A DNA stretch of 64,000 bases from Flagellimonas aequoris (GTDB taxonomy: Bacteria > Bacteroidota > Bacteroidia > Flavobacteriales > Flavobacteriaceae): assembly GCF_003584165.1 (NCBI RefSeq), contig NZ_QXFJ01000015.1:129001-193000 (forward strand), given 5' to 3'. The position numbers and the translations under genes were made by a program. The notes below the pieces were generated by a model. That model did not search any database and had not been told where the DNA came from. It saw nothing but the letters and a program-made list of their open reading frames with translations. Each line of letters starts with the position of its first letter. The stretch's first letter is position 1. This document shows positions 52,793-62,609 of this stretch, one piece after another.

Positions 52793-54101
52793 ATATATCA
52801 AGGTTGCCGGCCAATTGTTTTAAAATAATTTCGGAAACCTTGGCCTGAAACTTGGCATTGCTTAGGCGAACCTGAGCGTTGATGTAGTTGAGCTGGGCAG
52901 TTCTAAACTCGATGGTAGGGATAATACCGATTCTGTATTTTTCTACCGTAATGTCGAGATTTTCCTTTGCAATGGCCTCGTTTTTCTCCTCAAGCTCCAT
53001 TAGGCTGATGTTGGTCAAATAGGTTTGGTAAGTTGTATTGACCATGGATGCGAGTTCTTGTTCTTGCTGTGAGATGGCAATTTCTGCATTTTGAAGGGCC
53101 ACTTTGCTCTTCTTCTCATTTCGGGTTTGGTTGAAACCATCAAAAAGGTTCAAAGAAGCACCGAAACCATAACTAAATCCTTTTGAATCCGAGCTTGTGG
53201 CAAAGCCCAGCTCCGATTTTGAATTCCCTATGTTATATCCAGAGGTGACAAATACGGATGGATACCGGGCCGCTTTGATTTGCTTAAGTTCCAGTTCACT
53301 GATCCGTTTGTTGATTTTTTCGGCCAACAACTGAGGATTTTCGGCAGCAACCAAGGCTTCCAATTCTTCCAAGTCAAGGGTTTGGTCCACAAAAATTTCA
53401 GGGATTACCTTAAAATCCAATTTCAGGTCGCGTGCCAATTGTTCGTTTAACTGGATCTTAGTGTTCTTATATAATTCCAGCTGGCGCTGCATCTGTGTTT
53501 GGTCCGTATTGAGATCCACTTGGGCATTCAAGACCTCGAGTTTGGATGCTTTGCCTATCGTAAATCGGTTGTGTGCCAATTCCACACGTTGTTGGGAAAT
53601 GGTCAACGTACTGTCAAGGGCAGATAACTGCTGTTGCTGCTGGACCAAGTCATAGTATGTGGTCATAATCTCCCCGACCTTGCTTAAAATGGCTTGTTTT
53701 AATTCGGCTTCCCCTAATTTTTGGGTTTCCTTCAGCTGCTCATAATTGGCAAACATGCTTAGGCCATCAAAAACAGTCCATTCCAAGGCCACGCCATAGT
53801 TGAAACTGCTGTTCTTTACATTGTTACGATCCTGTACGGTACCGTCGTTTCGTACTTGTGTAAGGCTTTGTACACTGTTGTTGTCCGAAAGATTTGCTCC
53901 CAATTGGGGCAACATCCCAGCTTGCCCGGGGCTAACCCCCAATTCATCTATCTGAAGGTCGTTCTTTGCTGTTTTTATCTGGTAGTTGTTTTCCAAGGCA
54001 ATTTTTACAGCCTCGTCAACCGTTAAAACGTCTTGGGCACTACCCAAAGCTATACCACCTATCGCAAACAAAAATATGTTCAATACATGTTTTACGTCCA
54101 T
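52791..54101 (-). CDS. TolC-family outer-membrane efflux protein
   Basis: A 436-aa outer-membrane channel of the RND pump. Signal peptide (VLNIFLFAIGGIALGSAQ), then two long OEP repeats with coiled-coil helices (LTVDEAVKIALENNYQIKTAKNDL; YDLVQQQQQLSALDSTLTISQQRVELAHNRF; AEISIS-like second repeat ending QLNYINAQVRLSNAKFQAK). The ATG at 54101 (MDVKHVLNIF) is one base after the pump gene's stop; an in-frame TTG at 54116 is less likely. Last gene of the operon. Confidence 0.93.
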   Translation of the reverse strand: MDVKHVLNIFLFAIGGIALGSAQDVLTVDEAVKIALENNYQIKTAKNDLQIDELGVSPGQAGMLPQLGANLSDNNSVQSLTQVRNDGTVQDRNNVKNSSFNYGVALEWTVFDGLSMFANYEQLKETQKLGEAELKQAILSKVGEIMTTYYDLVQQQQQLSALDSTLTISQQRVELAHNRFTIGKASKLEVLNAQVDLNTDQTQMQRQLELYKNTKIQLNEQLARDLKLDFKVIPEIFVDQTLDLEELEALVAAENPQLLAEKINKRISELELKQIKAARYPSVFVTSGYNIGNSKSELGFATSSDSKGFSYGFGASLNLFDGFNQTRNEKKSKVALQNAEIAISQQEQELASMVNTTYQTYLTNISLMELEEKNEAIAKENLDITVEKYRIGIIPTIEFRTAQLNYINAQVRLSNAKFQAKVSEIILKQLAGNLDI

Positions 54102-54102
54102 G

Positions 54103-57100
54103 CTAGGAAAGTTCAAGGGTTTTGAATTCTGGTCGTTGTACTTTTTTTCTGGACCACATATAGTATAGGGCAGGGATGACGAACAAGGTCAAGATCAACG
54201 AGAACAAAGTTCCACCAATGATAACCACTCCCATTCCTGTTCTACTAGCCGAAGCGGCCCCCAAGGAAAGAGCAATGGGCAAGGCGCCCAAAGCGACGGT
54301 AAGGCTGGTCATCAATATGGGTCTGAGCCTGGAAACGGATGCTTTCATAATGGCTTCCATTTTGCTCAAACTTTCGTCTTCTTCCTGTAATTGATTGGCA
54401 AATTCCACAATCAAGATACCGTTTTTCGTTACCAGACCGATCAACATAATGGTACCGATCTGACTGAAAATGTTCCAGGTTTCCCCAAACAACCAAAGAG
54501 AGAACATAGCTCCGGCAACTGCCATGGGCACTGTCAAGATAATGATGAACGGGTCAATGAAACTTTCAAACTGTGCGGCCAGGATCAGGAAAATAAGAAG
54601 GAAGGCCAACCCAAAGGCAAATGCCGTATTGGAGCTACTTTCCACAAAGTCCCTGGATTCCCCACCTAAATCTGTGGTGAAGGTGTCATCCAAAACCCGA
54701 TCTTTAATCGCGTTCATGGCGTCGATACCATCCCCGATACTTTTTCCCGGGGCCAGGTTGGCGGAAACTGTGGCCGACATATATCGGTTGTTGTGGAACA
54801 GTTGAGGCGGACTGCTATGCTCTTCCACGGTAACCAAGTTGTCCAATTGGATCAATTGCCCTTCCTTGTTCTTCACAAAAATCGAAGTCAAGTCCATGGG
54901 TTCATCACGGTCTTGTTTGTCAAATTGCCCGATGACCTGATATTGTTTTCCATTCATCAAAAAATACCCAAAACGCTGTCCGCTCAAGGATAATTGAAGG
55001 GTCTGGGCAACATCCCTTACGGAAACGCCCAAGCTTTCGGCCTTTTCCCTATCGATGGAAACATAAAGTTCAGGTTTGTCGAATTTCAGGTTTACATCCA
55101 CGAAAGAAAATGTGGGGTCCTTTTCGGCCTCTGCCAAGAACTCAGGCACTTTCTCCTCCAATTTTTCGAAATTCTTCGCTTGGATGATGAACTGGATAGG
55201 GGGACCACCACGGCGGTTCACCGATATGGTGGGCCGTTCGGAAACATTGGAACGACCACCTACATAGGCCTTGGCCCATCGTCCAAGATCTTGTGCAATT
55301 TCATGTTGGGAACGCTCCCGTTCACTTGGGTCTACCAAAGCTACGTTGGCCCGACCGCTGTTTACCGAGGATGATCCAAACCCTGGCGATGTAAGCACCA
55401 AGCTTACTTTCTTCTCGGGGATAGAGTCATTTATCAGTTCGGTGATATCGGTCATAAGACGATCCATGTACTCATATGAAGACCCCTCTGGAGCGGTCAC
55501 GTTCAACCGAACAAAAGCACGGTCATCATAAGGTGCCGTTTCTTTTTGTAATAGGGAATAGAACAGTACGATCAGGCCTATACATCCAAAAAGGATAGGG
55601 ATGCTGAGCCATTTGCGTTGCATGAATTTTTCCAGTGAACTTTTATAGGATTCGTTCATGGCCACAAAATATTTTTCGGTGACCTGATAGAATTTGGACC
55701 TGCTCTGTTTGCCGGGTTTGGTCAAGTATGCATTGAGCATGGGCGTAAGGGTAAGTGACACAAATGCCGATACCAATACGGCAGTGCCCAAAACCACACC
55801 GAATTCCCGGAACAACCTACCTACAAACCCTTCCAAAAAGATTACGGGCAAGAATACGGCAGCTAGCGTAATGGAGATGGAAATAACGGCAAAAAAGATT
55901 TCTTTGGAACCTTTAATCGCTGCTTCTATGGGGTTCATTCCCTCCTCAATTTTTTTATAAATGTTTTCCGTAACCACGATTCCATCATCCACTACAAGGC
56001 CTGTAGCAAGTACAATGGCCAATAGGGTGAGCACGTTTACGGAGAATCCCAACAGCCACATAAAAAAGAATGTAGCGATCAAGGAAACCGGAATGTCCAA
56101 TAAGGGGCGCAGTGCCAAGGACCAGTTCCTGAAGAATAGGTAAATCACCAAGATTACCAGTATGATGGAGATTAGAATGGTCTCTGCCACTTCGGTTACC
56201 GCCCGCTTTACGAACACGGTGTCATCAATAACAATGTTCAGTTTAAAGTCTTCAGGAAGATCTTTTTGTAGCTTGTCGTATTCCTTATAGAAAGCATCGG
56301 CGATTTCAAGGTAATTGGTTCCTGGTTGGGGAACCACGGCAACGGCAACCATAGGTTGGCCGGAATCACTCATTTTGGTTTCCATGTTCTCACCTTCCAA
56401 GCTTGCATGACCGATATCGCTTAATTGTACCAATTTCTCACCATCTGCCAGAATGATGATATTGTTGAATTGTTCCTCGGTGTTGAGATTCCCCAAAGTT
56501 TTTACGGTCAACTCGGTATTCTTTCCAGTAAGTTTTCCTGATGGCAATTCGATGTTCTGCGCCAAAAGGGCAGCACGAACGTCGGCCACGGTGAGTCCGT
56601 ACGATGCTAATTTCAAAGGGTCAATCCACAATCTCATGGCGTATCTTCGCTGTCCCCAAATTTGGACACCACTTACACCTGGAATGGTCTCGATTCGTTG
56701 TGCAATCACATTTTCGGCATAATCGGAAAGTTCCAAAATGTTCTTGTTGTCACTTTGCACCGTCATGGAAATGATCCTATCCGCATCGGCATCGGCCTTT
56801 GATACCACGGGAGGGGCATCAAGGTCTTCAGGTAAGCTCCGCAATGCTTGGGAAACCTTGTCCCGAACATCATTGGCAGCAGCTTCCAAGTCTTTGTCCA
56901 GGTCAAATTCAATACTGATGGAACTCGATCCCTGTACACTGGAAGAGGTGATATTCCGTATCCCGTCTATGGAGTTGATGGCCTTTTCCAAAGGCTCCGT
57001 GATCTGGGATTCAATAATATCGGCATTGGCCCCTGAATAACTGGTACGAACGGATACCACTGCAGGATCAATGGAAGGAAATTCCCTTACCCCTAAAAAA

Positions 57101-57189
57101 GTGTATCCGATAATCCCAAAAAGGATTATGGTGATGTTCATTACAATAGTAAGAACCGGACGTTTTATACTTATGGTAGAGAGGTTCAT
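54103..57189 (-). CDS. RND multidrug efflux pump permease (HAE1 type)
   Basis: A 1028-aa inner-membrane proton-driven pump with twelve helices and two large periplasmic loops. The N-terminus MNLSTISIKRPVLTIVMNI, the proton-relay Asp pair in helix 4 (LATGLVVDDGIVVTENI) and a Lys in LVTKNGILIVEFANQL fit AcrB/MexB-type drug pumps. The periplasmic GANADIIESQITEPLEKAI segment is also typical. Overlaps the adaptor gene by 4 bp (ATGA). Substrates unknown. Confidence 0.95.
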   Translation of the reverse strand: MNLSTISIKRPVLTIVMNITIILFGIIGYTFLGVREFPSIDPAVVSVRTSYSGANADIIESQITEPLEKAINSIDGIRNITSSSVQGSSSISIEFDLDKDLEAAANDVRDKVSQALRSLPEDLDAPPVVSKADADADRIISMTVQSDNKNILELSDYAENVIAQRIETIPGVSGVQIWGQRRYAMRLWIDPLKLASYGLTVADVRAALLAQNIELPSGKLTGKNTELTVKTLGNLNTEEQFNNIIILADGEKLVQLSDIGHASLEGENMETKMSDSGQPMVAVAVVPQPGTNYLEIADAFYKEYDKLQKDLPEDFKLNIVIDDTVFVKRAVTEVAETILISIILVILVIYLFFRNWSLALRPLLDIPVSLIATFFFMWLLGFSVNVLTLLAIVLATGLVVDDGIVVTENIYKKIEEGMNPIEAAIKGSKEIFFAVISISITLAAVFLPVIFLEGFVGRLFREFGVVLGTAVLVSAFVSLTLTPMLNAYLTKPGKQSRSKFYQVTEKYFVAMNESYKSSLEKFMQRKWLSIPILFGCIGLIVLFYSLLQKETAPYDDRAFVRLNVTAPEGSSYEYMDRLMTDITELINDSIPEKKVSLVLTSPGFGSSSVNSGRANVALVDPSERERSQHEIAQDLGRWAKAYVGGRSNVSERPTISVNRRGGPPIQFIIQAKNFEKLEEKVPEFLAEAEKDPTFSFVDVNLKFDKPELYVSIDREKAESLGVSVRDVAQTLQLSLSGQRFGYFLMNGKQYQVIGQFDKQDRDEPMDLTSIFVKNKEGQLIQLDNLVTVEEHSSPPQLFHNNRYMSATVSANLAPGKSIGDGIDAMNAIKDRVLDDTFTTDLGGESRDFVESSSNTAFAFGLAFLLIFLILAAQFESFIDPFIIILTVPMAVAGAMFSLWLFGETWNIFSQIGTIMLIGLVTKNGILIVEFANQLQEEDESLSKMEAIMKASVSRLRPILMTSLTVALGALPIALSLGAASASRTGMGVVIIGGTLFSLILTLFVIPALYYMWSRKKVQRPEFKTLELS

Positions 57190-58262
57190 TGTACGTTGGT
57201 CAAAGATTCGAATTCTTCAAGTTTAACCTCTACGGGTGCACCATCCTTTAATGCCATGACACCGTAAGTCAAAATGGTATCTCCGGCATGAAGATTGGTC
57301 AATACCCGCACGGCTTTACCGGTACGCGCTCCAATCTGTACATCTACTTCCTTTGCCTTTCCATTCTGGTATACAAAGATTCTTTTTCCATTCTGAACGG
57401 GAATCAAGGCTTCTGATGGAACCAACAAGGCATCATTTATGGTTGCCAAAGGCAACTTTACACTGGCATATGCCCCGGGATAAAGACCATTCTCACGGTT
57501 GTCCGTAATGGCACGCATCCTAAGGGTTCTTGTGGTAATGTCAACTTCGGGGTCAATGGCATAAATGGTCGCCTTGTATTCTTCCTCCGAATCTGAAGTG
57601 GTAAAGGTGAGCACGGTGCCCACGCTTACTTGGGAAGCGTATTTTTCAGGTACCGAAAAAGTTATCTTTAAATCATCGGTGTTCACCAATTTTGCGATGA
57701 CCGTGGATGGCGTTACATAGGTTCCCATGGATATGGAACGAAGACCTATGGTTCCTGAGAAAGGGGCCCTTATGGTTGTTTTGGATAATTGTGCGGCGAT
57801 AAGGTCCGCTTCCGAACTGGCCGATTGGAAATCCGCGCTGGCGATATCATATTCCTCTTGGCTAATGGCCTGCTTTTCGAGCAGTAGCTTGGCCCTTCTT
57901 TCATTTTCCGAAGCCAGTTTTTTTGCCGTCTGTGCCTTGGATAATTGCGCTTGCAGTTCAATATCGTTCACCTTAAGAAGTACTTGGCCTTGGGTGACCT
58001 TGCTTCCCTCCTTAAAATTAATGCTTTCCACAACTCCGGAGACCTCGCTGCGTATCTCTATCTGTTCATCGGCTTCCAAAGTACCGGATATGGCGATGTT
58101 ATCCTTGAACACTTGAGGTTTTAGGATCATTCCGGATACTGTGGTGATCCTAGGTCCGGAATCAACATTTTTACCTATTTCAGCGTTGGACTTGATTCTG
58201 TAGGCGATAAGGGCACCTATTCCAACAACTAATAAGATGTAGACAATCTGCTTTACTTTCAT
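57186..58262 (-). CDS. RND efflux periplasmic adaptor (membrane fusion protein)
   Basis: A 358-aa protein; start at the ATG at 58262 (MKVKQIVYILLVVGIGALIAYRI, membrane anchor). The lipoyl half-motifs (IEIRSEVSGVVESINFKEGSKVTQGQVLLKV and TIRAPFSGTIGLRSISMGTYV) flank a coiled-coil hairpin (about 90-150), then come a beta-barrel and membrane-proximal domain. Joins the pump and TolC protein in a tripartite exporter. First gene of the operon; the in-frame start at 58313 lacks a signal-like sequence. Confidence 0.94.
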   Translation of the reverse strand: MKVKQIVYILLVVGIGALIAYRIKSNAEIGKNVDSGPRITTVSGMILKPQVFKDNIAISGTLEADEQIEIRSEVSGVVESINFKEGSKVTQGQVLLKVNDIELQAQLSKAQTAKKLASENERRAKLLLEKQAISQEEYDIASADFQSASSEADLIAAQLSKTTIRAPFSGTIGLRSISMGTYVTPSTVIAKLVNTDDLKITFSVPEKYASQVSVGTVLTFTTSDSEEEYKATIYAIDPEVDITTRTLRMRAITDNRENGLYPGAYASVKLPLATINDALLVPSEALIPVQNGKRIFVYQNGKAKEVDVQIGARTGKAVRVLTNLHAGDTILTYGVMALKDGAPVEVKLEEFESLTNVQ

Positions 58263-58528
58263 TTTGGTTTGGTGGATGGTAATGCGTTTCAACAAGAAAC
58301 AGCACATTGTCAAAGATATAGTTTAACCCTTGTTCTTTAAAAAACGGGGCATGTATTTTAACAAGTGAATCCGTTGAACGTCCAGATGTTATGGGTTAAC
58401 GACAAAAAGGGAGGTGTAAACCGCAATACCTCTCCCCAAAATTGTTAAAATCTGTTTGATGGGCGGATTGACCAATGTCATTTTCTAGGTGGGGCCGTAC
58501 CAGTACCTTTGGAAAAAGAGAGATAAAC

Positions 58529-59374
58529 ATGCGAACCGTACTGATTCCCACAGATTTTTCGAAGAATGCACTTCATGCCCTGAGGTATGCACAGGAACTC
58601 TACAAATGTGAGAGAGCATGTTTTTTTATTTTTCACGCCTATGCCGATGAAGTGTACGGAGAGTACAAGACCGCTTCACAAGAACAGATAGAGAAGCTGA
58701 AATTGGAGAAAAAGGAGGAAACGGAAAAGAAATTGGATCAATTGCTTGACATTGTTGTGGGAATGCCTCCCAATCCTTTACATACTTTTGAGACGGTTGC
58801 CTGCTTCGATAGCCTTGTGGATGGAATCAATGATTTTGTGGATGAGATGAACATAGACTTGGTGGTGATGGGAACAAAAGGGGAGACCAGTGATCATAAA
58901 ACGACCTTTGGCAGTTATACGATTGAAGTGTTCAAATATGTAAAATGCCCTGTTTTGGCCATCCCAGAGGAATTTGAATATAGGCAGCCGAAGAACATCC
59001 TTTTTCCAACGGATTATATGCTCCCCTTTAAGCGTAGGGAGCTTAAACTATTGGGAGACTTGGCAGGAAAGTTCAAATCCAATGTTTATTGCCTTTACAT
59101 CACGGATTTTGAGGAATTGAGCCCAAGACAGGAAGACAATAAGATGTTCCTGGAAGGAGTCCTTACCAGACCCTACTTATTTTTTGAGACCACCGCCGTT
59201 ATGAACAGGGCTAATGCGATCATGGAATACATAGATGAGAAAAATGTGGGTATGCTGGTCATGGTCAATTCAAGGCACTCTTTCTTTGAAGATATGCTCT
59301 ATCGTTCCACTGTGGATCTTCTAAGTTTAAAGATCAAGATTCCATTTTTGGTCATGCAGAATCTCAATAGATGA
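58529..59374 (+). CDS. tandem-domain universal stress protein
   Basis: A 281-aa protein of two UspA domains (about 1-145 and 150-281). The first domain has the ATP motif MGTKGETSDHKTTFGS (G2xG9xGS), so it is expected to bind ATP; the second lacks it. The start is the ATG at 58529 (MRTVLIPTDFSKNALHAL); the open frame extends upstream but the start context there is poor. Overlaps the next gene by 4 bp (ATGA). Such pairs are often induced by starvation or redox stress. Confidence 0.92.
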   Translation: MRTVLIPTDFSKNALHALRYAQELYKCERACFFIFHAYADEVYGEYKTASQEQIEKLKLEKKEETEKKLDQLLDIVVGMPPNPLHTFETVACFDSLVDGINDFVDEMNIDLVVMGTKGETSDHKTTFGSYTIEVFKYVKCPVLAIPEEFEYRQPKNILFPTDYMLPFKRRELKLLGDLAGKFKSNVYCLYITDFEELSPRQEDNKMFLEGVLTRPYLFFETTAVMNRANAIMEYIDEKNVGMLVMVNSRHSFFEDMLYRSTVDLLSLKIKIPFLVMQNLNR

Positions 59375-60228
59375 GAAAAAAGCGTATCATATTGCCTACG
59401 GATTTTTCCGAAAATGCATGGAATGCCATTGTGTATGCCCTTGCCATTTTTAAAGATGTTGCCTGTGATTTCTTTATTTTGAACGCATATCAAGTTGGAA
59501 CTTCAGGATTGAGCACAAAAATGGGAATGGCCAATGATACCCGGTTGTTCAATTTGATCAAGGAAGAATCTGAACGGGAACTGAAAAGAACGTTGGAAAG
59601 AATACAGGGAGTAAGTTCCAATCCCGAGCATAGTTTTAGAAGTTTATCCGTTGTTGATAATTTGGTGAATGCCATTGGCAGGACCGTTTACAACCAAGGT
59701 GTGGACTACATCATCATGGGAACCAAAGGAGCCTCGGGACTGAAAGAGGTGTTTATGGGAAGCAATGCTTACAAGATGATCCGTGAAATCGACTTTTGCC
59801 CCATTATTGCGGTACCTGATGACTACCATTCCAATGGAACTATAAGGACCATATTATTGGCTACGGGATATGAACACCTTTTTGAATCCTATGAATTAAA
59901 ACCGTTGCTTCAAATTGCGGAACTCTTTGATGCCAAGATCCGTATTGCGCATGTAGCGGATGGGGAGCTTGCAAAAGAGCAGGAACAATCCAAAAAAACC
60001 ATAAAGAACAAGTTGAAATCCATCCGGTTTGATTTTGTGGAACTGGAAAAGGATTCGACCATCAACAATACCATTCAAAAAACGATAGGGGAAGACGATT
60101 CCATAGACATGGTGGCCATGATCAATCACGATAAGGGATTTTTTGAAAGGCTCACCCGTGAACCCGTGATCAAAAAAATCGCATTCAATTCCCAAGTGCC
60201 TTTTTTGGTCATACACCTATTTGAGTAA
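59371..60228 (+). CDS. tandem-domain universal stress protein, partner of 58529
   Basis: A 285-aa second tandem UspA protein (MRKKRIILPTDFSENAWNAI). The N-terminal domain has an intact ATP motif MGTKGASGLKEVFMGS; the C-terminal half (from about 150, TIRTILLATGYEHLFESYELK) is degenerate at that site. It shares the layout of the upstream protein, which suggests duplication. The two genes overlap by 4 bp and must be one operon. Confidence 0.92.
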   Translation: MRKKRIILPTDFSENAWNAIVYALAIFKDVACDFFILNAYQVGTSGLSTKMGMANDTRLFNLIKEESERELKRTLERIQGVSSNPEHSFRSLSVVDNLVNAIGRTVYNQGVDYIIMGTKGASGLKEVFMGSNAYKMIREIDFCPIIAVPDDYHSNGTIRTILLATGYEHLFESYELKPLLQIAELFDAKIRIAHVADGELAKEQEQSKKTIKNKLKSIRFDFVELEKDSTINNTIQKTIGEDDSIDMVAMINHDKGFFERLTREPVIKKIAFNSQVPFLVIHLFE

Positions 60229-60347
60229 TTCTTGAGTTTGGGTGCAAAAGGAAAATGTTTAATGGAACCATGATTAAAGCAAGAAATGCCAACCTTTTTC
60301 TTGGATTTAAAATCATTTCTTCAAGAAGCTGTTCAATGAAGAAATGG

Positions 60348-60647
60348 TTACATAAATGACTGCGCCACTTTTACAATATCCGCTTTTTGAAGTACGCCCG
60401 ATTGCCTCCAGAGCTGTTTTCCGTTCTTGAAGAACATTATGGTGGGCACGCCACGGACTTGGAAAGTATTGGCCAAGGCCTGGTTCTTGTCCACATCGAT
60501 TTTAACGATTTTAAGTGAATCGCCAAGTTCATCCTTGACCTGTTTCAGGATAGGGGCCAACATCTTGCATGGGCCGCACCATTCTGCCGAAAAGTCTATG
60601 AGCACCAATTGGTCCGTGTTGATCAGGGCGGAAAAATTTCCTTTCAT
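60348..60647 (-). CDS. trxA: thioredoxin
   Basis: A 99-aa cytoplasmic disulfide reductase. Active site WCGPC at residues 23-27 (FSAEWCGPCKMLAPIL), and cis-proline loop GVPTIMFF. Slightly shorter than the usual 105-109 residues, mostly at the N-terminus. Stands alone, convergent with the stress-protein pair. Confidence 0.95.
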   Translation of the reverse strand: MKGNFSALINTDQLVLIDFSAEWCGPCKMLAPILKQVKDELGDSLKIVKIDVDKNQALANTFQVRGVPTIMFFKNGKQLWRQSGVLQKADIVKVAQSFM

Positions 60648-60807
60648 GGCTTTAGAATATTTAAATATACAAGGTATGAAAACCCTTCTTTATGCAAATT
60701 GATGAATGTCATTTTTCAAAAATCAGGACATTTATGCAATTGACCTAGAATGGGTCAAGTTCTTTTTCTAATTTTAGGGACTGCGCAATCTAACAAACCA
60801 AAATATA

Positions 60808-61572
60808 ATGCACACAAAAATTACAATTCTTTCATTTGTTCTATTTGCCATGGTTTCTTGCAAGAATGAAAGTAAAAAGGAAGGGACCCAAACATGGCGA
60901 ACCAAAAAAATGGCGCTTGAAAACGAGACCCATAACCAACTGTTGGATGTGGAAAAAGAGCAAGGATGGGAACTCCTCTTTGATGGGAAGACCTTGAACG
61001 GATGGCATCTGTACAACAATCCAGGAGCCAATTCTGTTTGGGAAGTGGTAGACGGGGAACTGCACAGCAATGCAAATGATGAGTCATTAACAGCAGGGGA
61101 TTTGTTGACCGACAAACCTTACACCAATTATGAACTTACCTTGGAATGGAAGATTTCGAGTCGTGGAAACAGTGGCATTTTTATCAATGTACAGGAAAAT
61201 CCTGAGATACCCACAGCGTGGCAGACCGGTCCTGAATATCAAATATTGGACTCGGAACATATGGATTATAACCTTCCCGAAAAGCGACCAGGATGCCTTT
61301 ACGTGTTCGCGCCCCAAAAAAATGCCGTGGAAATGAAGCCAGGGGAATGGAACACGGCAAGGATCAAACAAGTGGATGGCAAAGTGGAGTTCTACCTGAA
61401 CGGGGTGCTTACCGGGGAACAGGATTTCAATGACCCGGAATGGAAAAAAATGATCGCTGCCACACATTTTTCCAAATATGCCGAATTTGGGAAGGCCACT
61501 CAAGGCAGGATTGCCCTTCAGTACTGGTATTTTGAAACTTGGTTCCGGGATATCAAGATAAAGGAGTTGTAA
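60808..61572 (+). CDS. DUF1080 lipoprotein (3-keto-disaccharide hydrolase-like)
   Basis: A 254-aa lipoprotein (ITILSFVLFAMVSC, Cys18). The DUF1080 domain (about 50-254) shows GWELLFDGKTLNGWHLYN, GELHSNANDES, the NYELTLEWKISSRGNSGIFINVQ core, and YQILDSEHMDYN. Members include 3-keto-glucoside hydrolases acting in the periplasm, often beside GFO/IDH oxidoreductases; none is visible here. Monocistronic as far as can be seen. Confidence 0.9.
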   Translation: MHTKITILSFVLFAMVSCKNESKKEGTQTWRTKKMALENETHNQLLDVEKEQGWELLFDGKTLNGWHLYNNPGANSVWEVVDGELHSNANDESLTAGDLLTDKPYTNYELTLEWKISSRGNSGIFINVQENPEIPTAWQTGPEYQILDSEHMDYNLPEKRPGCLYVFAPQKNAVEMKPGEWNTARIKQVDGKVEFYLNGVLTGEQDFNDPEWKKMIAATHFSKYAEFGKATQGRIALQYWYFETWFRDIKIKEL

Positions 61573-61757
61573 ACCCTTTGATTGAAAAAATTTACAGGTA
61601 GAGAAGGTTATTCCCTTTGTTTTCTTTTCAACAGGAGATTGGTATGGTCACCAACCATTTGTCTTCGTTCCAATTTGGCACTTAGGTATGGTGTCAGCCG
61701 GCATCAAAAAGTTGTTTGTCCCTTAATACAAATCTCTTTTGATCCATTGGGTAATTC
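61573..61757. other. 185-bp intergenic gap
   Basis: Between the convergent DUF1080 and AraC genes. No gene, and no clear terminator hairpin seen. Confidence 0.4.
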
Positions 61758-62609
61758 CTAACTGTTTTCATACTTTCTATAAAGCTCAGTTGGACTCATT
61801 CCATAAGTTTTTTTAAAGGCAAATGAAAAATGAGAAAGGTCTTCGAATCCTAGATCCAGATAAATTTCGGATGGTCTTTTGTTCTTTTTGTCCAAGAGGA
61901 AATGAGCTTCCCGCAAGCGTCTTTGTTGCAACCAACGACTGGGAGTTTCTTGAAAAACCTGTTTGAAGTCCCTTTTAAAGGAAGATAGACTGCGACCTGT
62001 CAAATAGGCAAATCGTTCCGTGCTCACATTGAATTTGTAATTTCGGTTCATAAAGGCCTCTAGGTTGATTTTTTCAGGTGTTCCATAATCAAAGAACAAG
62101 TTGGCCAGTTCGGGTTGGTTGCGCAGCAGTATAAGCAATAATTCTTCCCGTTTGATGTCCGCAAAGGTTTCATCCAATTTCCCGACCCCATTGTAATAGG
62201 GCATCAGGGAGCGGATGAAATTTGGAACCAGTTCATTTTTTTTCAAGGGAAAAAAAGCATTGGTTGGCAAAAATTCCGATGAGGTCAGGGCATGCTTTTC
62301 TTGAAACGCTTTAAGAAATGGCTCATCAAAAATGATGACCACTTTTTCAAACTCCACATTTTCCCTTTCCTTGTTGTACCGGGCCAAACGATTTTTACGA
62401 ACCAGACAATATTCCCCGGACCTTAAGGATTGATATTTGTCACCGTCATAACCGTGGATGGTTCCCTTGGCTATAAATAAGAAAAAATGCTCGGGGACAA
62501 ACTGTTCCGGAGAGATTTCCGGGCCGATATAACAGGATTTGATATCAGTGACCTTCATTCCCCAATAGTTTAATGTCGGATATTTCCAATACTTTTTTGG
62601 AATACCCAT
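61758..62609 (-). CDS. AraC-family transcriptional regulator
   Basis: A 283-aa regulator. N-terminal cupin-like domain (about 25-150; PEQFVPEHFFLFIAKGTIHGYDG, SGEYCLVRKNRLARY) and C-terminal HTH (about 185-280; ERFAYLTGRSLSSFKRDFKQVFQ, EIYLDLGFEDLSHFSFAFKKTYGMSPTELYRKY). The start is uncertain: the ATG at 62609 overlaps the upstream SDR gene by 65 bp but gives an N-terminus (KYPTLNYWG) that looks like protein; the ATG at 62558 (MKVTDIKSCY) would overlap by 14 bp. Transcribed with the two SDR genes upstream. Confidence 0.85.
   Translation of the reverse strand: MGIPKKYWKYPTLNYWGMKVTDIKSCYIGPEISPEQFVPEHFFLFIAKGTIHGYDGDKYQSLRSGEYCLVRKNRLARYNKERENVEFEKVVIIFDEPFLKAFQEKHALTSSEFLPTNAFFPLKKNELVPNFIRSLMPYYNGVGKLDETFADIKREELLLILLRNQPELANLFFDYGTPEKINLEAFMNRNYKFNVSTERFAYLTGRSLSSFKRDFKQVFQETPSRWLQQRRLREAHFLLDKKNKRPSEIYLDLGFEDLSHFSFAFKKTYGMSPTELYRKYENS

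Noticed and set aside
54099..54116. TolC gene starting at TTG 54116
   Set aside because: The ATG at 54101 gives a normal signal peptide and directly follows the pump's stop codon.
52791..58262. RND operon as an acquired resistance island
   Set aside because: Adaptor-pump-TolC operons are standard in Bacteroidota, base composition matches the surroundings and no mobile gene is near.
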